Shown here: one piece after another, positions 60,107-64,000 of the stretch | How the letters are laid out: each line of letters opens with the position of its first letter | Position numbering within the stretch: the first letter of the stretch is position 1 | From: Chimonanthus salicifolius | Lineage: Eukaryota > Streptophyta > Magnoliopsida > Laurales > Calycanthaceae | DNA: 64,000 nucleotides | Direction: 5' to 3' | Assembly: GCA_013350335.1 (NCBI GenBank) | Contig: CM023535.1 | Location: 27,496,617-27,560,616, forward strand | Translations under genes and position numbers: made by a program | The notes under the pieces: model-generated | Seen by the model: only the letters and a program-made list of their open reading frames with translations | What the model was told of the DNA's origin: nothing | Databases searched by the model: none

Positions 60107-60665
60107 TGTAATACCCGCCCCAGAGGGGGTCTATAATGTGGAGCGTGTATATGGAGAAAAAAGTCTTACATTGCTAGTTGAATTGGAAATTCCCTGGTAT
60201 ATAAGTGGTAGCCTTCCTCTTTCTAACACAAGGCCTTTTGGGAGCACAGTGGGTTGGCTCGCCAAAACAAAGCCTTGTGGGCCCGTGTGTGGGCCCAAAG
60301 CAGACAATATTGTGCTAGCAGGACGGGTCATTACAAATGGTATCAGATAATGGTTTAACTCTCTGCCTGAGGGTATGGGCTTGGTTCTTGTGTGTGCAGA
60401 GCTGAGGACGGCTCTGACTTTAAGGGGGGTAGATTGTAATACCCCGCCCCAGAGGGGGTCTATAATGTGGAGCGTGTCTATGGAGAAAAAAGTCCCACAT
60501 TGTTAGTTGTGCTGGAAATTCCCTGGTATATAAGTAGTAGCCTTCGTCCTTCTAGCATAAGGTCTTTTGGGAGCAACAGTGGGTTGGCTTGCCAAAACAA
60601 AGTCGTGCGGGCCCGTGTGTGGGCCAAAAGAGGACAATATTGTGCTAGTGGGACGGGCCATTACA
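60107..60665 (+). mobile_element. Complete TRIM element (559 bp), target duplication GAAGT
   Basis: 5' LTR 60107-60335 and 3' LTR 60435-60665 both run TGTAATACC...ATTACA and differ at about two dozen sites. TGGTATCAGA (60338-60347), two bases after the 5' LTR, is the primer site complementary to initiator tRNA-Met. AAGGGGGG (60422-60429), just before the 3' LTR, is the polypurine tract. The internal region is only 99 bp and non-coding. GAAGT flanks it exactly at 60102-60106 and 60666-60670. A TATA-like CTGGTATATAAG occurs in each LTR. Such elements depend on proteins supplied by other retrotransposons. Confidence 0.93.
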
Positions 60666-61468
60666 GAAGTGAAGCGAACAAATAAAGCAGAGTCATGGGC
60701 ACTAGATACAAAGCCAAACGAGCCAATCACTGTGGAGAAAATTTCAAACCAAGCACGGGGTGCCTGTTTGAGGCCATACAATGCCTTTCAAAGTCTACAT
60801 ACTTCCCCAGGATTATGAGGAACTCCTTGAGGAGGAAGCATATACACTTCTTCAGAGAGATCTCCATTCAGAAATGCATTCTTCACATCCATCTGCGATA
60901 GGCTCCACTGATGAACATATGCAAAAAGTAAAGTGCGAACAGAGGTTATCTTCGCTACTGGAGCAAATGTCTCTTCGTAATCAATACCATATTCTTGTGA
61001 AAATCCTCTAGCAACGAGTTGGGCCTCATATCGCTTCACAGAACCATCAGATTTGGTCCTAATTTTATAGACCCATTTGCAGCCAATTGCATGTTTATCT
61101 GGGGGTAGAGGTACCAAGTCCCATGTGCCAGTTTGATGCAATGCAAAAAGCTCTTCATTCATAGCATGTTGCCAAAGTGGATCACAAATCGCCTCTTTAT
61201 AGGAGGTTGGTTCAGACAAAGCATGAATGGAATTAAGAAACGAAGAAAATGAAGGAGAATAACAAGAATAACCAAAATCTTCATGAGAGGAACCAAATCG
61301 ATAAGGAGGCTTACGGATTCGCGAAGGATAACGGGGAGTAGCAGGATCCACATTGTTAGAGGTTGAAGGAGAATCAACCGGAGGAGATGGAGGATTAATA
61401 TCTGTAGAGGACACAGATTCAACAGGAGTAGAAGAAATAGAAGAACCAGAGTTAGGCAATGCATGCAC
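60666..61468 (-). pseudogene. Copia reverse transcriptase, N-terminal part, and linker
   Basis: In reverse: a Ser/Pro-rich linker, RYPSRIRKPPYRFG, then WDLVPLPPDKHAIGCKWVYK, RYEAQLVARGFSQ and MDVKNAFLNGDLSEEVYM. A frameshift near 60785 precedes MYGLKQAPRAWFE. The TRIM splits the domain at 60665/60107 and removing it restores the adjacency. Confidence 0.85.
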
Positions 61469-61630
61469 ATTATCAGAACAGACAAATTATCAATATCAGA
61501 GAAAGGATCATAATATCTGTAGAGGACACAGATTCAACAGGAGTAGAAGAAATAGAAGAACCAGAGTTAGGCAAAGCATGCACATTATCAGAACAGACAA
61601 ATTATCAATATCAGAGAAAGGATCAATGTA
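61401..61630. repeat. 115-bp tandem duplication in the copia linker
   Basis: TCTGTAGAGGACACAGATTC begins at 61401 and 61516. The two units are nearly identical. As 115 is not a multiple of 3, the duplication shifts the polyprotein frame. Confidence 0.9.
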
Positions 61631-61899
61631 AAGAAGCTCAGATTTAGTAAGAGTACTAGAAGCAGAAGGAACATAATAAAAAGGAATATGTTAAAAAAAA
61701 AACATGCCGAGAGACATACAATATCTGTGCACTAGGATCATAACAGTGATAACCTTTTTGTCACTCACCATAACCAAGAAAAACACTCATGAAAGACTTT
61801 GCAGATAACTTAGTGCGCTCACTGTGAGGACGAAGAACAGAGCATGTACAACCAAATACTTTCAAAGAGAAATAGTCAGGAGTATTACCATACAACCTT

Positions 61900-62344
61900 T
61901 CAAATGGAGATTTGCCGGAGGTAAAGTGCAGATGGAATTCTGTTAATCACATGGGTTGCAGTTAGAACTGCTTCACCCCAAAATATGCTAGGAACACTAA
62001 CAGAGTAACATAGAGCGAGCAGTTTCAACAATACGCCTATGTTTTCTTTCAGCAACCCCATTTTGCTTAGGAGTGCAAGTGCAAGAAGACTAGTGAATGG
62101 TTCCATCCAAAGCTAATAAATTAGAAAAATTACCAGATGTATACTCTCCACCCAAATTTTCCCTAAAGCATTTAATAGTGGCTGAAAATTGTGTACGAAT
62201 TAGTGCACGAAAAGCTTGAAATATAGCAAAGAGATCAGAATGACGTTTCATCAAATAAACCCAACAATACTGGGAACAGTCATCAATAAATGATACATAG
62301 TATTTGGACCCTCCTTTGGTAGCAATAGGGGCAGGTCCCCACAC
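61900..62344 (-). pseudogene. Copia integrase fragments
   Basis: In reverse: GGSKYYVSFIDDCSQYCWVY, then FRENLGGEYTSG where the usual RSDNGGEY would carry the second catalytic Asp (changed here). In a shifted frame follows VPSIFWGEAVLTATHVINR. The gag-pre-integrase segment precedes it at 62345-62634 with stops. Confidence 0.85.
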
Positions 62345-62634
62345 AAATGAATCAAATCAAAAGGAGCAAGGGAGATTGAAGAACTCTTATTAAAAGGTAA
62401 TGCAGAAAATTTAACAAGTTTACAACCACTGTAAGCAGAAATGTCATGGCAATTTAAAGTTTCTAAAGCTCTTGTGGAAGCTAAATACTTTAAACGAGAA
62501 CTAGAAACATGTCAAAAGCGAGAATGCCACAAATAAAAACTAGATGAATTAGAACTCAAACGAAAAGACGACAAATCAACAGAAGAGGCAACAAAATCAG
62601 GAGCATGAAGCTTGTCTAAGACTTATAATCCTCC

Positions 62635-63204
62635 TTATCTACGGTATGTCCCAATCACCTTCTTGGAATGAGGATCCTGCACACAACACGAAGTGGAAGA
62701 AAAATTAACAATATACCCAGAATCACATAACTGACTAACATAGATCAAATTCAGAGTAAGATGAGGAATGCAATAAACATTAGAAAGATATAAACGAGAG
62801 GACGCAATAGAACCAACACTTGCCAATGACACGGGAGTACCATTGTCCGTCAACACAGAAACAAATGAGAAAAAGGAAGATAAAGATGCAAACAAAGAAA
62901 TATCATTTGCAATGTGATGAGTTGCACCTGAGTCAAACACCCAGGTGGAGTGAGGTATACCTGATGGGGTTGAGGAAGTCAAACCTATAGAAGGAGAACC
63001 AAGAAACAAGACATTAGGCTGAAGTGTAGAAAGAAGTTTCTGCAATTGCTGTGCAATGAATGACAACATGGGAGTGCAAGATGACACCTCATTCCTAGAA
63101 GGAACAACTGCGACTGCATGAGACTGCTTGTGTGTGGCACTTGCGATTGTTGTCTCTTCAATAACAAAGGACATTGTGCCTTCCAAAGACCCTTTTGCTT
63201 GCAA
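62635..63204 (-). pseudogene. Copia protease region
   Basis: HSTWVFDSGATHHI contains the aspartic protease DSG triad (62926-62934). It is followed by VYCIPHLTLNLIYVSQLCDSG, typical of the protease to gag-pre-integrase transition. Confidence 0.85.
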
Positions 63205-64000
63205 AAATTACATTTATCAATGGCAACTTTGTTGCAAAATCTATTATACGAACTAGAGGGAGTTCTGAATGACACAGTTAAAACAGTCTGACCAGGAAAG
63301 GGAGAAAGCCATTTCCATCCAACTTCATCTTATCTCACAAAAAAAAAAAAGGTGTCCAAATCTGTCTAAGTCTACTGCAAATATCAGTCGTTGCTGCTGT
63401 CTTGTAAGCCCGAGAATTGCCTACAAATCCAAGTCTTAACTCAAGATGTGAATGAGGGTCATGAGGTTGAAGAGTCACTGAGAGCCCAAACGAAAGTGCG
63501 GAGGAAATTGCATGAGTAACTTCTGGTTTGATGGTAAATCAAGATATGTGTAAAAATCAAGATTTGTGTAACCCCTTCTCTGAACTGGCTGTTAAAGAAG
63601 CGTGGAACTTTTCTTGTGACCTGCCACCCTCAGTCCATCAAATGCTAATGAAAAGACTTGGGGTGCACAGTCCAAAAGAGCATCAAAATCAGCGACAAGT
63701 TTTGACCACTTGCTTTATCCAAGTTTCTTCGACTTCATAGCATAATCCAATCAGAATGTATGTGGAGAGTTTCCAGACTCAATCTAGGAAGAGAATGATG
63801 ACTCTAGAACATGGGCCCAAATCTCAGTACAAGATCGCCTAAAACAAAAAGCCAATGAAGCCAGATAAAAGAAGAATAGTGCTTTTCACTAAGAATCTCA
63901 ATCTTCTCAAGAATAATACATCACAAGTCCACAGCACAACCACCATAACACGATCTGTTTCAGCCCAAACTCCAACATTGTCAGTAACATGCATTTTCTC
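63205..64000 (-). pseudogene. Copia gag remnant
   Basis: It includes a degenerate zinc knuckle, CNFCKQKGLWKAQC (about 63170-63216), with Leu in place of the usual His. Further gag sequence continues in broken frames to the window end. Confidence 0.6.

Larger units (their letters stand above)
58942..64000 (-). mobile_element. Decayed Ty1/copia retrotransposon, antisense, runs off the window
   Basis: On the reverse strand the order is gag region, protease, integrase, reverse transcriptase, RNase H, polypurine tract, 3' LTR, the copia order. Frameshifts, a 115-bp duplication, changed catalytic residues and an inserted TRIM show it is inactive. The 5' LTR and primer site are not in the window. 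It lies in the intron after the exon ending at 58765, opposite to that gene's direction. Confidence 0.9.

Noticed and set aside
60107..60665. Cassandra-type TRIM with a 5S rRNA-like LTR
   Set aside because: I found no 5S internal promoter boxes in either LTR, so this is a different TRIM family.
61353..61647. Plus-strand open frames over the copia linker
   Set aside because: They are antisense to the recognised polyprotein and created by the 115-bp duplication.

Overview
The window is nuclear DNA of a flowering plant. It has intron-split protein genes, AT-rich spacers and long Ty3/gypsy-type LTRs nested in one another. It also has a Ty1/copia element, a TRIM, MITEs and a Mutator-like TIR element. 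No bacterial, organellar, rRNA or tRNA gene was recognised. Codon use in the two host genes at 2.8-5.0 kb and 37.7-38.6 kb, and the repeat types, fit a non-grass angiosperm. The species cannot be named from the sequence.

Layout. (1) 0-2.8 kb: spacer with two small elements built from the palindrome TATCGGCCGATA, an (AAAACCGCG)n minisatellite and a long-TIR MITE. (2) 2.8-5.0 kb: a complete six-exon ubiquitin-conjugating enzyme gene of the UBE2C/UBC19-UBC20 type. (3) 5.2-6.7 kb: mosaic tandem repeats. (4) 7.3-29 kb: a pile of non-coding LTRs and fragments, some dated relative to each other by nesting. One of them (13,559-15,531) is a clean solo LTR with a 5-bp target duplication. (5) 29.0-33.2 kb and 41.3-45.6 kb: two copies of one 4.2-kb solo LTR in opposite orientation. 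Both are studded with a recurring hairpin whose arms are GGGTTCGGCCAT and ATGGCCGAACCC. (6) 37.7-38.6 kb: an F-box gene with one frameshift, lying between the two inverted copies. (7) 40.19-45.80 kb: a TIR element (about 385-bp TIRs, 8-bp target duplication TTAATATT) split by the second 4.2-kb LTR. An unoccupied paralogue of its target lies 0.2 kb away. (8) 46.2-52.5 kb: a second element with the same terminal family. It carries an ORF resembling the 'putative plant transposon protein' domain, cut by a 3.17-kb solo LTR with target duplication GATAC. (9) 53-55 kb: retroelement debris with a solo TRIM LTR. (10) 56.1-58.8 kb: the first four exons (100 codons) of a host gene whose next intron holds (11) a decayed Ty1/copia element in antisense orientation from 58.9 kb past the window end. 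A complete 559-bp TRIM sits inside its reverse transcriptase.

Together the window holds three host genes (one complete, one frameshifted, one partial) in a matrix of retroelements. I see no operon, CRISPR or defence system. The most unusual signals are the hairpin modules in the 4.2-kb LTRs with arm-precise differences between copies, the TIR family rich in ATCGATCG and ATCGTGCGAT words that links a short cargo-bearing element to a long ORF-bearing one, and the antisense copia (with nested TRIM) in an intron.
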